A stretch of DNA of 64,000 nucleotides. It comes from Anaeramoeba flamelloides. Taxonomy: Eukaryota; Metamonada; Anaeramoebidae. The notes below the pieces were generated by a model that was not told where the DNA came from, made no database searches, and was given only the letters and a program-made list of their open reading frames with translations. Position numbers and translations under genes: made by a program. The stretch covers positions 7,254,001 to 7,318,000 of the forward strand of contig JANTQA010000033.1 of NCBI GenBank assembly GCA_027625915.1. Reading direction: 5' to 3'. Below, piece by piece: positions 1 to 11,580 of the stretch (positions are counted from its first letter, which is position 1; the number at the start of each line of letters is the position of its first letter).

Positions 1-50
1 AAAGGGTCCTTAAAGTGTAATTTACACTTTCTCATCAATAAAAAAAAAAA
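1..50 (+). repeat. Terminal piece of an unknown multicopy sequence
   Basis: The first bases contain the segment AGTGTAATTTACACTT followed by a TCAATAA-type end. Nearly the same segment follows GGACATTTAT at about 48300-48345, and a diverged form ends the reverse-strand copy near 48380. It therefore looks like the 3' end of the coding-derived repeat described at 5098-5680 and 48242-48665, cut by the window edge. Family unknown. Confidence 0.5.
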
Positions 51-1859
51 AAAAAATCAATATAAATCTCTTAAATTTATTACACCCTCAAAGTTTTTGT
101 TTCAAGAAAAACTCAAATTTATTTTCGGAATTTTGTTAGATAAAGAGAAATTATTAAGTGACTAGCAACTCTTATTTATTTTTTTTCCCAAAGGTAATAG
201 AGTAATTATTTACATAAGGATACAATTAAACACAATATGCAACTTCATTTGTCAACTTTAGAGAAATGAATAATCATTTTTAGGAGATCTCATTTTACTC
301 AATGAAATTTTCAGTCAAAAGATCTGATCCTTTTTTGTTGGGTTTTTCGATCAAATTTGAAAAAGAAAAATATGCCAAAAAAATTTAATTTTGAAGAAAT
401 CTCACTTTTAGTTATTTCTGAGAGTCTTTATGAACAATTAAAGTTGTGACTTTAATCTTATTTTAAAAATACAATAAAAATAAATCAAATATTGTATCCT
501 TGAAGATCTAAAAAAATTTGAACATTTATTGTATTCACAAATATTTATTAAATTTCTTGAAATTTAAAAGACTTGTCAATATACCTTTTCAAATACCAGG
601 AGTATAAACAAGGAACTGTTTGTATTAAAATCAGTTATTTGATAATATCTATTATTTTTTTATTAGAAATATGCATTTGGATTGTTTTATTTGTGGCAAA
701 ATCTTTACAAAATTGAGAAATAAGTGTAAAGTCTATTTGATACATTTAATCATTGCGCTGTTAATGACTTATTGAAACAATTAAGATTGTGTTATTAATT
801 ACTGATTATAAATAATCAAATTAAAAAGTATTACTCTAGATTTTAAGTTGAATTTTTCAGATTTTAAAAAAGTCTTTTTTTAAGAATATTTAATTCGATT
901 GTTTGGTTCTTTTTCTTATTTTTTTTCATTCCATCCCGAGAAAAAATAGATTTGGTCTGTTCGTAATCAAAAAATTATTTTTTTTTCAAGTTTAAAATAA
1001 TTATTGTATTTTTTTTTTTGAGATTAAGTAGATTTTTTAATCTTAAATATTATAGAACTTGGTGGTTTCATTTTTAAAGCGTATTTTTGTACACTTCCTT
1101 TACAGGCAATAAGATTTCAATCGTCTTTCAAAGAAAAATAATTTTTTTTAAATAATTCAGAAAGATGTTGGATTTTGAACTATTCAAAAATGAGAAAAAT
1201 GGATCAGACTTTTTTAAAAACAATAATTCATTTCTGGAAATTGTATTAAAAGTAAGTTCTGTTTTGTACTTATCAGATTTTTACTTTATTTTGAAATTTC
1301 AAGATTAGGTAATTTTTTTTTTAATTTGTTAGTAAATTTATGTAAAGATTTTTTTTAGTTAACTAGTCCCTTAAAAAAAACTTTTATAAAGTTCAAGATA
1401 ACTTGTAACCAAATACAACTTATTTTTGGTCAAAAAAATAAGCAATAGAGTAAAATTACAAATTTTCAAATCAATATGTATTGGTTAGATATTCTATGGG
1501 TTAGTTCTTTTTAAGTTGACTAGAACAGATTTTGACTCAATTGATGTTTGGATAAATAAAAAAGTAACAATTTTTTTGAAAAATTCATCCACATTCTCCT
1601 AAAATAATTATAAAAATGAAATTAAATTAGATCAAGTCAGAATTTATATTTACAAATGAAATTATAAACATAAAACGGAATTAGAAATTCTAGATTGTAC
1701 ACACATTTCAGATAAACTAAATTTTTTTTTAAAAAAAAAGATACGGAAAATATTTACTGAGAAATAGAAAATTTATAAGTATTAAATGTAAAGATGAAGA
1801 ATTTTAGACAAAAATAGATCATAAATAAACATTATTTCAAAAAATGTGACTCGCCTGAA
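51..1859. other. Non-coding AT-rich stretch with one possible exon
   Basis: No convincing gene is seen apart from a possible small exon at 1165-1251. The rest is A/T runs with no RNA gene or clear repeat that I could recognise. Confidence 0.5.
1165..1251 (+). CDS. Possible isolated first exon
   Basis: An ATG opens a 29-codon frame (begins MLDFELFKNEKN, ends SFLEIVLK) that runs straight into a good donor, GTAAGT, at 1252. Mixed residues and few AT-only codons make it more coding-like than its surroundings. No second exon with matching phase was found nearby. The first in-phase candidate would be the decayed frame that opens after an AG near 5098, about 3.8 kb away, a distance comparable with other introns here. 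It may be the surviving start of a dead gene. Product unknown. Confidence 0.22.
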
Positions 1860-2470
1860 ATTATAAATTGAAAAATAAAAAATCATCCTTTAGTATTCAC
1901 AAACAACAAATAATTAAATCTGATATGAAATTCACTTTTTGTTAATTCCAAATATATAAAAACCTGATTTTTCAAAATTGAAAAAAAAATAAAATCAAAA
2001 ACTTAAAAAAGTGTGAACATAATTTTCGAAATAATCATTACAGATTTTCTATTACTGAATTTTCACTGAATAAAAGTTAACTTGAAGATTTTTTGTCAAT
2101 AATTCAATTTATTTTCAAAGATATTACATAGTCTCAATTCTATTAGTGATTATTTGTCTTTTCGTAGATCTCTTTTTTTTTCGACTAGATTTTTTTTAAA
2201 AAAAAAAAAAAATAAAAAATAAAAGAAAGAAAAATAAAAATTTAGAAAAAAAAAGGATCAAAAGAAAAAATAAAAGAAAAATATATCAGAAAAAATAAAA
2301 AAGAAAAACAAAAATTGAAAAAAAGATGGAAAAAGAAAAAAAAAACGATAGAAAAACAAAAATTTGAAAAAAAAAAAAACAAAAATTTACAAAATTTGAA
2401 AAAATGAAACTGATCCAAAAATTTGAAAATATTTTTTGACAAGAATACAGTATAAACCCTCAAATCAAGT
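1860..2470. repeat. Dispersed repeat with long purine tract, copy 1
   Basis: This segment aligns by eye with 15500-16030, and its last part with 6240-6430. Shared marks in order are a block around AAATATATAAAA, an AAAATCAAAAACTTAAAAA-type block, a TTTCAAAGAT block, a T-run switching to a long A/G-only run, then a block around TTTTGATCAAAAAATTGA and GAAGAATA. The open frame read on the reverse strand across the purine tract is only Phe/Lys homopolymer and is not a gene. Confidence 0.55.
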
Positions 2471-2589
2471 TCCATTAACAATATAAAGCGAGTCAAATTT
2501 TTGAAAAATTATTTAGTTCTGGTTGGAAAGATAAATAACCTTTAAAAATCATTAGATACAAGAAGTAGGTTATTTAATAGTTGTGTTTA

Positions 2590-3330
2590 TTAAAGTGCTG
2601 TTAATTGTCTTGAAGTGTCTAGGTTTTTTTAATTTTAGAAATAAAAGGAAAATTTTTGAAATTTTCTTTGTATTTCTTAAATTAAAAAAAAAACACATGT
2701 GTTGTTTTCTTGAGGTTTTCTGTTTTATTTGTTAAGTGTTCTAGGTTTTTTTGAGGTTTTCTGTTATATTTGTTAAGTGTTATAGGTTTTTTTGAGTTTT
2801 ATATTTTATTTTTTAAAAGTTTTCTAGGTTTTTCTGAGGTTTTCTATTTATTTGTGAAGTGTACTAGGTTTTTTTCAGGTTTTATATTTTAAAGGTTAAG
2901 TGTTCGTGCTTTTTTTGAGTTTTTCAGTTTTATTGTGAAGTGTTTTAGGTTTTGTGGAGTTACAATTTATTTGGAAAAAATATTGATTTTCAGAATAAAT
3001 AATAACTCAAAAAATCCTAACGAAAATCTATTGATTTTTCAAATAAATAGAAACTTAAAAAAACCTATAACACTTCACTAATTAATAGTAAACTCAAAAA
3101 AAACGAATTAAAATCTAGTGATTTTTTGAATAAAACCGATGACCCAAATAAATCTGAAGGCGCTTTACCAGAATTTAAAATAATCCAGTGAAATCAAAGT
3201 TTTTACTCAATTCTTTTAAATTTTGAAAAAGACAAAGTCTATTATTTTTTTTTAATTTAAGAAATAAACTGGAAATTAAATAAATATTATGTTCATTTCT
3301 TAAATTACAAAAAAAAACTAAGGAGTATAA
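2590..3330. repeat. Palindrome cassette with 41-bp tandem array, copy 1
   Basis: About six degenerate units of roughly 40-42 bp run from about 2706 to 2955, each reading close to TTTTTTGAGGTTTTCTG, then TTATTTGTTAAGTGTTCTAGG. They are followed by inverted pieces (AAATAAATAGAAACTTAAAAA, then TTAATTTAAGAAATAAA) and a palindrome of the type CCAGAATTTAAAA / TTTTAAATTTTG. The same modules recur at 21140-21590 and 45355-45980. No coding capacity. Confidence 0.65.
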
Positions 3331-3650
3331 AAGGAAATTAATTTTTCCACTTCAAAATAAAATTAAAAAAGGGAAAAAGAAAAAAAAACAAATGTATTTT
3401 ACTAAATGGAAGTTCTATTTATTATTTTAAGTAGACTTTAGGATTTTTTTCTTATAATTAGCGGATATTTTTTTTGTGATAAGTAAAAAAATTATAATTA
3501 ACATATAAAATGTAACTCAAAAGATCTATGACAATGTTTAATTTATAACACATTATATAACATGCTTTATCTTATATAACACCAATATAACATGTTACAA
3601 ACAATTATAACACCTTTGATAGAGAAAAAATATTTTGGTTAAATAATAAT

Positions 3651-3852
3651 TACAGTTAGTTCAACTTTTAAGGCACAAACTTTCAACAAAATTTAAGGCA
3701 CAATAAAAATCTCAAATTAAGGCACAAAATTCAGATTCTAGTAAAATAAATTCTTTATAAAAAAAATTACAAATTTTAGTGCCTTAATTTGTGATTTTTT
3801 TGTGCCTTAAATTTTGTTGAAAGTTTGTGTCTAAAAAGTAGAACTGACTGTA
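3651..3852. mobile_element. Tc1/mariner-like MITE, copy 1
   Basis: The element is bounded by TA on both sides and begins CAGTTAGTTCAACTTTTAAGG; the other end, reversed, begins CAGTCAGTTCTACTTTTTAG. Almost the whole 200 bp is an inverted repeat built around AAGGCACAAACTTTCAACAAA. TA target duplication plus CAGT termini is the hallmark of Tc1/mariner elements, so this is a non-autonomous derivative with no transposase. Confidence 0.8.
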
Positions 3853-3959
3853 ATAGTAATGGGGAGAGAAATCCTAGGTGAGTTATAAATTGCTTATTCT
3901 CATCCTAATTAAGAAGATAAATGGGAAACAAATCTTGGGAAAATTGGTTTGGATCGAAT

Positions 3960-4610
3960 TTTTTTTTATTGTAATTCTTGATTTCAAAAAATATATTTAG
4001 AAAGGTGATCTTTCCGTTTGGTTGGTCTTCATAAACAGAAAAAGTTTGTTAAAAATATTCATCTTATAATGTCGATTTTATTGGTTTTCTGTTTGATTAG
4101 TATTCACTATTCTCGGATATAAATTCATTTCTAGATCCAAAACCAAATTTAATAAAACCAAAAATTTTAATCAAAAAAGATTTTCAAAAAATTAAAGATT
4201 CAACCCTGAATTAGATCGGCTTCTTTTCACAAATAGAAAATGATGTTTTGGTTCGAAAGTTTCAATATCTGGTGGTATTTAAAAAATATTTTTAGAGTTT
4301 GCCCACACAAAGAAAAATTTTTCAAAATTGTTAAATATTCCTACTTACGAAGCTTGCAACTTATTCCCCTGGCTTTACTTGTACAATAGTTTTTATCAAT
4401 TGTGTGTAAATATTTTGGTATTACGAATATGTTTTGATCAAGTTCTTTTTGAAAAAATATTTGAGATGATTTTTTTTTATGAAAAGTTCCTTTTAAATTA
4501 GTAAGATATTTTGGTCTTCATAAAAAATAGACCTGTTTTAAAATTCAAACTATTAAGAATAACACTTCATGTTTATATTTTTGTTATTCGAATCTTGAAA
4601 AAAAAACAAT
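3960..4610 (+). pseudogene. Decayed copy of an unknown multicopy coding sequence
   Basis: The stretch from about 3990 to 4165 matches 5098-5270 base by base with many differences. Shared blocks include ATTTCAA.AAAT at the start and TTTCTAGATCCA.AACC, AATTTAATAAAA at the end. The 5.1-kb copy still reads as protein, so this is an older, more decayed copy. Its family is not recognised. Confidence 0.45.
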
Positions 4611-4682
4611 TGCATCTTATAAGATTCGAACTTATGACCTTTTCATTACTAGTGAAACATTCTACCCCTGAACTAAAGATGC
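4611..4682 (-). tRNA. tRNA-Thr (anticodon AGT)
   Basis: The reverse strand folds as a full 72-nt cloverleaf: acceptor GCATCTT/AAGATGC with discriminator A; D stem GTTC/GAAT with loop AGGGGTA; anticodon stem TTTCA/TGAAA with loop CTAGTAA, so positions 34-36 read AGT; variable loop AGGTC; T stem ATAAG/CTTAT with loop TTCGAAT. There is no intron. A run of eleven T residues about 3 bases past the 3' end (4598-4608 on this strand) is a pol III terminator. AGT would be modified to IGT and read ACU/ACC. Decayed repeat copies lie on both sides. Confidence 0.96.
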
Positions 4683-5097
4683 AGTCATAAAAGTTGCTTT
4701 TTTAATTTAAATAAAATAGAATTCTTTCAATTGAACATTTAAAAAACAAAAACAACTCTAACTTGACTCTACAGATAAACTCTTTATTATTCAACCAAAA
4801 CACAAATTTAACATTTAAAACAAATTAACACAATCTAAAAACATAAATTTCCATCAAACTACAATATAAAAACAAACCAAACATCAATAACCTAATCAAA
4901 ATTTTCAACTTTCAATAAAATATTTCAAAATTTCAAAAACAAAAAAGAATAATTTCAGTCAAAAAACAATTTAAATGAAGTGAGGAAAATTAATTGAGGT
5001 AGAAACTGTTTGAATGGTATCCAAATTAAGATGATTATAAACAAAAAAACAAATCTTCGAAAATTTTACTTGGTTAAAATTCTTTTTTTTCATTCCA
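4683..5097. other. Non-coding gap
   Basis: AT-rich DNA with an A/C-biased stretch (4740-4930). No gene or repeat recognised. Confidence 0.5.
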
Positions 5098-5680
5098 GAT
5101 TTCAATAAATGATATCATTAAAGCTGATCCTTCTGTTGTCCTCAAAAAGTCAAGATTTATTTCAAATACAGACTTTCACAGCTTTATTTTATTATATCCT
5201 ACTCTTAGATTGAATTTGTTGATTCATATAAACATATTTCTAGATCCACAACCTAAATTAATAAAAACTATAAAAAATTATTTATTTGAAACACAATAAT
5301 ATTTAAGTTATCCATCAAGTTCAACAATTCTAAAATTCAGATCGTTTACTAACTGCTTAAATAGATATTACTATGCAATTAGATAAAAATTCAAATAAAG
5401 TTTTTCTCTTTATTTCAAATATGAACAAAAGGAAATTATAGAAAATATTGATAATTTTTATGGGTTATTTCCTTTCCCTAAAAAAAGAAAGATTAATATT
5501 TCATAACAAATTTAACGAAATAAATCTAAAAGAATTAATTATAAATCAAAACAGTTTGAAATTATTTCCATTAATTAATAATCGTGAAATCTATGATATT
5601 ACGATTAAATTTATGAAAGGGGATTTAAGTCCAAGATTAAATTTAACACAATTTAAACTACTTCAATAATAAAAAAAATA
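5098..5680 (+). pseudogene. Broken copy of an unknown multicopy protein sequence
   Basis: After TTCATTCCAG an open stretch reads ISINDIIKADPSVVLKK and on to about 5290. A second open stretch (5448-5669) contains NEINLKELIINQN and NNREIYDITIKFM. The last part is matched by a reverse-strand copy at about 48665-48375 (LKEIDLNYLILKQDS, NPEIYDFTLKFLKG), so it was once protein coding and was copied several times. The frame is now broken in several places. I do not recognise the family; the BTB/ankyrin-type multigene families common in amoebae and an element-borne gene are both possible. Confidence 0.55.
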
Positions 5681-5812
5681 ATTTCCTTTTTTTTAAGAAA
5701 CAGACCTTAAAAATTATAACTATCTAAACTCCATTTCACTCACAGGGACCCAGCCAAAAATGAAAAAGTCACTTTTTTTTTAAGAATAAACAAAACTTAG
5801 ATTAATTAGAAA

Positions 5813-6010
5813 TACATCCAGTTCCACTTTTAAGGCACAAACTGCAATGAAATTTAAGTCACAAAAAATTTCTCAAATTAAGGTACAAAATTCAGGTTTT
5901 AGTACAATAATTTGTAAAAAAAAAATTCCAAATTTTTTACCTTAATTTGAGATTTTTTTGTGCTTTAAATTTCGTTGAAAGTTTGTGCCTTAAAAGTGGA
6001 ACTGACTGTA
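5813..6010. mobile_element. Tc1/mariner-like MITE, copy 2
   Basis: Same family as 3651-3852: TA-bounded, the left end carries AGTTCCACTTTTAAGGCACA and the right end, reversed, reads TACAGTCAGTTCCACTTTTA. The interior is the same inverted repeat with spread substitutions, so the two copies are not recent twins. No coding capacity. Confidence 0.8.
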
Positions 6011-6239
6011 CGAGAAAGAATAAACTTCGTAATAGAGTCAATAATCATAAAGAAAATCTCGAACAAACTATAAATTTCAAAAAAAATAAAAAATAATAAA
6101 AAAATTTTGGGACTGTTTATTTCAAGGTCTCCTACAAAATTCTCAATTTCTTTAGGAAATTAACATTCTTGATAATAATATTTTTTACCTGTAAATATAT
6201 GAATTTTAAAAGAACATAGGAAGCCTAACTTTTCTTAAA

Positions 6240-6289
6240 GTTTATTTGGTTTTTCAAACATTTTTTTTTCCAAAGTAAATTTTTAAAAG

Positions 6290-6325
<36 letters not shown>

Positions 6326-6430
6326 AAATAAAAAAAAGAAAAATTTTATAAAACGAGAAAAAATGATTTTGATCAAAAAATTGAAATTTTTGTTTGAGAA
6401 GAATATTGAATTAAACTTATGGAATGTTTT
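6240..6430. repeat. Dispersed purine-tract repeat, partial copy
   Basis: A T-rich block, an A run of more than 30 bases (about 6290-6322), an A/G run and then AAATGATTTTGATCAAAAAA and GAAGAATA repeat the order seen at 2170-2460. Only the 3' half of that repeat is present here. Confidence 0.5.
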
Positions 6431-9400
6431 CTATTTCTTCAATAAAACTTTGGGCCTTTGACCTACTCAGAGTTTACTTATTTGAATTATTAATAATTAA
6501 ATTATACTTAATGAAATAAAATAATATTCAAATAGAATAATATAAATTATGATTGGTCAAATCCATAACCAAATTCTAGGATGTATTATTTTTTTGGTTA
6601 CAATTTAGATCTACTTAGGATTCTCAAACAATTGTTTGTTTATTTTAAAGATACCTAATTTTAATGAACTTTAGGCATTTTTATTATTGATTTCATAAAA
6701 AATAATTTATTAAAAAAAGGGTTTAATTTTCAATAATAGAAAATATTAAACAATTAAACAACAATTTTGGTATTTATTAAAAATAGCAATTGTGACAGGA
6801 CTTTTTTTTTATGAAAAGTATTTTTTCCACTACTTTTCTTTTTCTTTCTGTCTGTTTAAAAATAAATGAAAAATATCTTTAAGGGTCTAGTCATTTACCG
6901 TGAATTTGCTCCATACCCAAGGGGTGACCTGAGACCATAAAATATATTTTTAAATTGCCCTTCTTTTGGTTGACAAAATTCAAATAAAAAAAAAAAAATT
7001 CTATTTGATCTCTTTGACAAAAAATAAATGAAGAAAAATAAGTTTAAAAAGAGTTCCCAATTTCATGAAAAATTAAAATTTGAAAAAAAAAATTATCTTT
7101 TCTCATTTTATATTTCCAAATGGTTAAATTTCTTTAATTAATACAAATTGATTTCTTGAATTTCACAATCAATTTAATTTGAGTTAATCTGATTTGTGGT
7201 TATTTTGTAATTCTCTAAATTTGACCAAGTATGGATTATGTAATATTCTAACGATAAAAATAACTCATTTGAAAAATGAAAAAAAAGAAAAAAATAATCA
7301 CCTAGATCTCAAAAATCACCAAAGAACGACACTTCAAAACTGGCATTGTTGTTTTCAAAATTGAATATTCTAAACATTCTGATTGGAAATTGGGTGTCAC
7401 TCTTTGGCACTTTTTTCTAAAAATTTCCTCATCTTGAGTTATTGATTTTTGGAGGTCGATCGTTCATCAAAGGTTGGTTGGTTTTTGATTGGTATTAGGT
7501 CCTCATAAAAATTAATAAAAAGTTTTTTCCATTTCAGTTTGAAAAAAAAATTTCATCATAATAACTCGACCCTCAAGTGTGAAATTTTCTTTGTGTTTAC
7601 ATAAAAATCGTATATATATATATTTATATATATATATATATATTATAATTATATTTTTAGATTTCAGATTATATCAGAATCATAGCCTCAAGGAATATTT
7701 TTTTTTATTTTTTTTTACGATTTCATATATGGAAATAAATCGATTAAATACTATTTTACAAAACATAATGATTCAAAATACAAAAAAAAAAAACAAAAAA
7801 TATGAGATTTTCATATAAAACTCTTTCATCATATTTAATAAATAGTAATAGATTGTAAAGTAATATTTTAATTTGAATATCTTTAATACAAAATTAAATT
7901 TATTTACAAGTATTCCATTCTTGTTTTGGTCTTTCACCTCATTTTGCTAGGCTACTTCATTTTCATACTTATTAGGTCATTTGGGAAAGGTGTTTGAATC
8001 AAAAAAAAATTGTTTTTAGGGATTAGCGTCTACCAAGGAGAAGCCTAAGATCAAAGTAAGTTGTTATTGGGTGTTAATCACCTTAGTGTACCATGGTTCA
8101 AATTTTTCTAAAAAATCGATTAATAAAGTAGTAATATGTGTATATATTGATAAATTAAAAATGATCCTATTAATTAGTAAAAAACCCAACAATTTCAGAA
8201 AAAAAAATATAGTTTTCTCAACTACAAATTTAAAGGTTGAATTTTCAATATTCAGATCTAAAACTGTAAAATATCTTTCTTAAATTAGTGGAATGTAGAT
8301 TAGTTGAAATAAAAAATTCAATTTTTTTTCAGAAATTAAATAATTAACCAATAGATTTAATTGAACAATTATTTCTGAAATACTGAAAATAAACTTTTCA
8401 AAATCATTGGAACTTTAAAAATCAAATTTTAAAAAAAAATATTTTTAATAATTGAAGTTATCTATTATAATATAAAAATTTATATTTTAATATTCAGTTC
8501 TATACTCAAGAGATATTTATTTTTTGTCTAAAAATAAAAGAAAAAAAAATAAAAAAACTGTTAAAAAAAATTGGGAAAGTTATTTTGAAAGAATCATTAC
8601 ATAAAAAATAGAAAACATAAATAACTAAAACCCATTTATTGATTCTCCTTCTATTTGAATAACTAAATCTAATCTCTTTTTCATATTTGAAACCCATTTT
8701 TTTATTAATTCATCTGTTACTTCTTTCCAATTTTTCATTTTCATTTTCCATTTTAACAAAACACAGTTGAAAAAATAAAAAAGAGAAAAAATGATTTATT
8801 TGCAAACTTTTTATTGTGAGAGGAAAAACTTCAAAACGATACAAAAGTAATTCAAAATCCAAATGTAAGATGGACCATTTATTCTGAAATTTAGTTTATA
8901 TTGATTTTACTATTAACCAATTAAAAAGGAAACAAAATAAATCATTATTTTTGTTTATATTCTTCGAATAATTGAGTTAATCTTTGAAATTAAAAAATTA
9001 AAAAATAGTTACTTTTTGAAATTTCTGAACATGAATTATTAAATATCGAAACAATTGTTTGGGGTTTCTATTTTTAGATTTATAAAAAGGGATTTAAAAA
9101 AATAATTTCTAAAATGAAAATTTTTTATAGTGAATCATTAGTAAAAGTTGTCTAAATTTATGGTTCATAAGAATTATAATATATTTTTTTAGAGCCATTT
9201 GAGCCATGACACACTAATACCATTGACACCCGACGACAGCAGACTTTGATTTGAGACAAATCTATGGTGACACTTATCCAATAAGAAACAAAAGTTTTAA
9301 ATTCTCTAAATTCTAATATGGAAGTAAATGTTAAATTTTACAAGTATTTTCTTATTATATTTCGCTGATCAAAAGAGATATCGAGAAAAATAAAATTCAC

Positions 9401-10063
9401 TCAAACTTTAGTGACTCCTATTTTCTAAAATCTTGTTGTCAATTTCAAACAATTATAAAAAAAGCCTATGATTAAAAAATCAAATAAAATAAATTTTACC
9501 AAGGTTTACAATTCAATTTCAAATCAAAAAAATCGAACTTTGATATATTTTGATTTCATTTCATATTTTGAATTGTATTTTAATTTTAAATATCAAATTA
9601 TTTTTTTAGTTTGAGTTTTTTTTGAAAGGAACAAAATTAAGTCTAAACAGAAGCGAAAATGAAAATTTTAAAACTTTATTACATTTAAAATTGTTTGTGA
9701 ACATTTTTACACAGCTACTATACGAAATGAAAATTGTCCTTTTTGGTAAAAACAAAGGTCACACTTTTTTGGCATGTACCATTTTTTTTGGATAACAGTA
9801 ACGAAAAATTGGTACTTTTAAAGATTATTCACTTTTTTTTCCACTTTGAAAATTTTTTTTTTGGGGTTAGTCTCCAAAACTCAATTTTTTCGATCACTAA
9901 GAAGTAACTATTCAGTTTTTTTTTTTCAAATTTCTCTTGTCAAAACTTTTTTTGATTTTTGATCAGATCTTGAACCTTATTTTTTAATTATTTTTTAATT
10001 ATTTTTTTATCCTCAAACAAACTTTTTTTAGTTGGCATCTCCATTCAACTTACCAAAACTCGA
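6431..10063. other. Large non-coding stretch upstream of the CH/PH gene
   Basis: No gene is supported. The short open frames at 7579, 8071 and 8506 have AT-driven composition, no recognisable motif and no good splice context. A small island of higher GC at about 9190-9280 stands out and is listed under findings. The last 40 bases before 10064 hold a T-run ending in AG. Confidence 0.5.
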
Positions 10064-11527
10064 ATGAACAAAAAACCTGATAAAATTAAGTCTGTGTTTT
10101 TGTGGATGAGTGCTGTTCTGAAGAAAACAATTACTTTAAAACAAACAAAACAACAATTTATTCTTGACTGTTGCCAGTTAATGAACAAAGTACACCCATC
10201 AAATTTGATTAAAAACATACGAGTGTAGGTTTTTTTCATTTTTGGTAAATAATAACAAATAAAAATTGAAGGAATTATCATTATCAAAATCGTTTTTTTA
10301 TTTCAAAATAAACAAAAAACAAACAACAAAAAACAAAAAACAAAAAACATACAACAAAAAACAAAAATATATTTTAGTAACAAGCCAAATCACAACCTTC
10401 AAATCTTTTTACAGGAGATCAAGAAATACGGGATCACAAATATACCAAGAATCGAATTTCGCGATCTTCCAGAAAATCAAAAATTTAGAAGATTCATACA
10501 GATTTTATTCCAACTTGGGAAGGTTTCTGAAAAAAAGGGATTCAAGCCAATTTTTAGCAAATATTTAATAAAAAAAAAAGCCCAATACGCACAGAAGAGA
10601 AGATCAAATGTAACAAGATCGCTCACAGCAAAAATTGTATTATCAGCGCCAAAAAAAACTCGCAAGAAACACAAAATGCCCACGCGAAATTCATATGTGA
10701 AATCAAAAAATTTTGCCAAAATAGGATTATTTATTCCCACAGAGATTGGTGATGAAAGAAAAAAAAGAAGTTATTCAACTTTTGGACTTCAAAGTAACAA
10801 ATTACACAAGTACTCTCTTCAAGGAACGCGAGAGAACAAAAATAAAACTCAAGACAATATTTCTGATCAGAAATCGAAAAAGAAAAATCAACTGAAAATA
10901 AAAATTTTTCAAGATTTCAAAGTGAAAAATCTCAAATTACCACAGCCAACATTTGTTGTTCATCAGGTACAAAAGTGTTTTGCAATTGGGAAAGTGTGTT
11001 TTTCTTTAATTTATATCAACAAAAAGAAAACGGAAAAGCGATCAAAACTATATTTTACTAACAAAGATTTACTATTTCAAATCGAAGGAGGAAAGAGTTA
11101 TTATCGAAAATTTGAGAATCTGAAAGATGGCAAAATCATGAAATTGGTGTCTAATTTGGAAATGCTAAAAATGCAAATTGGAGACTCAGAGAACCCATGT
11201 GAATTTAAATTGCGGTGTAATTCGAAAATTGAAAAAAAAATGATCCTGTGTTTATTTAAAATGTTTCAAAATTATCAAAATATATCACCCCAATATATAA
11301 CCAATCATCAGCATATTCTTCAACCGCCATTTGAATTATTTTCCATTTCCTTGAGGTACTTTGTGAATGGTTCAATCAATTTTTTTTGCAAAATATATAA
11401 TTGGGATCGAAATAGATTCAAAGAATGCACTTTATTCATGAATCGAAATAATTTATTTGTTGATTTGTTTTACAACAATCAAAAAATAAAAAACAACAAC
11501 AACAACCCCTCCAAAAACAACAACAAC

Positions 11528-11580
<53 letters not shown>

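Noticed and set aside
2242-2496. 84-codon reverse frame rich in Phe
   Set aside because: Encoded by the purine tract of a dispersed repeat.
2706-2955. CRISPR-like array
   Set aside because: Units are diverged direct repeats without unique spacers, in a eukaryotic setting.
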